This document shows positions 63,830 to 64,000 of a DNA stretch of 64,000 nt, one piece after another. The notes under the pieces were generated by a model, which was not told where the DNA came from, did not search any database, and worked only from the letters and a program-made list of their open reading frames with translations. Each line of letters starts with the position of its first letter. Position 1 is the first letter of the stretch. Location: assembly GCF_017498485.1 (NCBI RefSeq), contig NZ_CP071795.1, positions 124,001 to 188,000 of the forward strand, in the 5' to 3' direction. The DNA is from Polaribacter batillariae (GTDB lineage: Bacteria; Bacteroidota; Bacteroidia; Flavobacteriales; Flavobacteriaceae). The position numbers and the translations under genes were made by a program.

Positions 63830-64000
63830 ATGAAACCAGAAGATTTATTAAACGAAGAATTTTTAAAACAATTTAAAACAGGTTCAGAACTAACCAGTTT
63901 TATAGAACAACTGCACAAACGTGGTGTAGAAAAGATTTTAGAAGGCGAATTAGATGCGCATTTAGATTACGATAAGCATCAAAAAAGCAACAATCCTAAT
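63830..64000 (+). CDS. IS256-family transposase, N-terminal fragment at window edge
   Basis: 57 residues visible: MKPEDLLNEEFLKQFKTGSE then LTSFIEQLHKRGVEKILEGE and LDAHLDYDKHQKSNN. This is the conserved N-terminus of Bacteroidota IS256/mutator-type DDE transposases (EGELDAHLDYDKH is diagnostic). The gene continues past 64000; whether it is intact is unknown. Confidence 0.88.
   Translation, partial: MKPEDLLNEEFLKQFKTGSELTSFIEQLHKRGVEKILEGELDAHLDYDKHQKSNNPN

Larger units (their letters stand above)
63700..64000 (+). mobile_element. IS256-family insertion sequence, left end (partial)
   Basis: The element's boundary is uncertain, near 63700-63712 (AAACCAAAAAGTGTGTAAG may be the terminal repeat). 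Between the end and the transposase lies a long imperfect hairpin. The right end is outside the window, so inverted and target-site repeats could not be compared. Confidence 0.6.

Noticed and set aside
1-64000. tRNA and rRNA genes
   Set aside because: Intergenic regions were read for cloverleaf-like words and rRNA core sequences; none convincing was seen, though a covariance-model search could not be run.

Overview
The window is AT-rich bacterial DNA from the phylum Bacteroidota, almost certainly family Flavobacteriaceae. A marine, Polaribacter- or Tenacibaculum-like member is my best guess, but the genus is inference. The evidence is secreted proteins with type IX secretion C-terminal tails, a SusC/SusD pair with FecR control, BshA (bacillithiol), DUF4290, DUF3810 and OstA-like proteins, a split transketolase, no Shine-Dalgarno-like sites, and repeated TAnnTTTG promoter boxes of the Bacteroidota type. 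All functional calls are read from the sequence and from family knowledge; no search was run.

Layout. 1-7.7 kb: two tandem paralogues of a large T9SS surface protein (the left one runs off the window), near-identical over about 1.29 kb but diverged at their N-termini. 7.7-16 kb: a cobalamin island. cobU-cobT-cobS-cobC and a BtuF-like lipoprotein run leftward. A signal-less BtuF-fold protein, a cobalamin riboswitch, the B12 receptor BtuB and a BtuG-like beta-propeller lipoprotein run rightward. 16-18 kb: an operon of SatD (cyclase-like fold plus HTH), a DUF3307 membrane protein and a small membrane protein. Three 20-bp palindromes at an exact 28-bp period abut its promoter. 18-28.4 kb: housekeeping genes (uvrD, DUF4290, murA, a phosphodiesterase, grpE, dnaJ, RNase P RNA, aconitase). 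28.4-36.5 kb: a MITE-like hairpin element, a lipoprotein, a class III aminotransferase, an OstA/LptA-like protein, a PLP decarboxylase and purA. 36.5-49.5 kb (leftward): a Fur-family regulator, RelA/SpoT, an M48 protease, a ROK glucokinase, a T9SS Asp-box protein, a SpoU methyltransferase, two amidohydrolases (the larger one frameshifted) and DUF3810. 49.6-55.5 kb: dnaB, a decayed toxin-antitoxin pair running into the reading frame of the next gene, transketolase N-subunit and bshA. 55.5-64 kb: repeat-rich spacer, DUF937, a frameshifted ECF sigma gene, fecR, susC, susD and the left end of an IS256-family insertion sequence.

How genes work together. The cobalamin island should capture B12 or cobinamide at the cell surface (BtuG-BtuB), hand it on in the periplasm (BtuF-like) and rebuild the lower ligand (CobU/T/S/C), with the receptor operon under riboswitch control. 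No BtuCD permease is present. The sigma-FecR-SusC-SusD set is a FecI/FecR-type cell-surface signalling locus whose glycan or other substrate cannot be told, because no degradative enzyme lies inside the window.

The best candidates for an undescribed system are the SatD/DUF3307/membrane-protein operon with its triple operator, the signal-less Cys-rich BtuF-fold protein, and the covarying hairpin repeat family. Several genes are broken by single-base indels, mostly in or beside short homopolymers. This could be real decay, phase variation or sequencing error and should be checked on reads.
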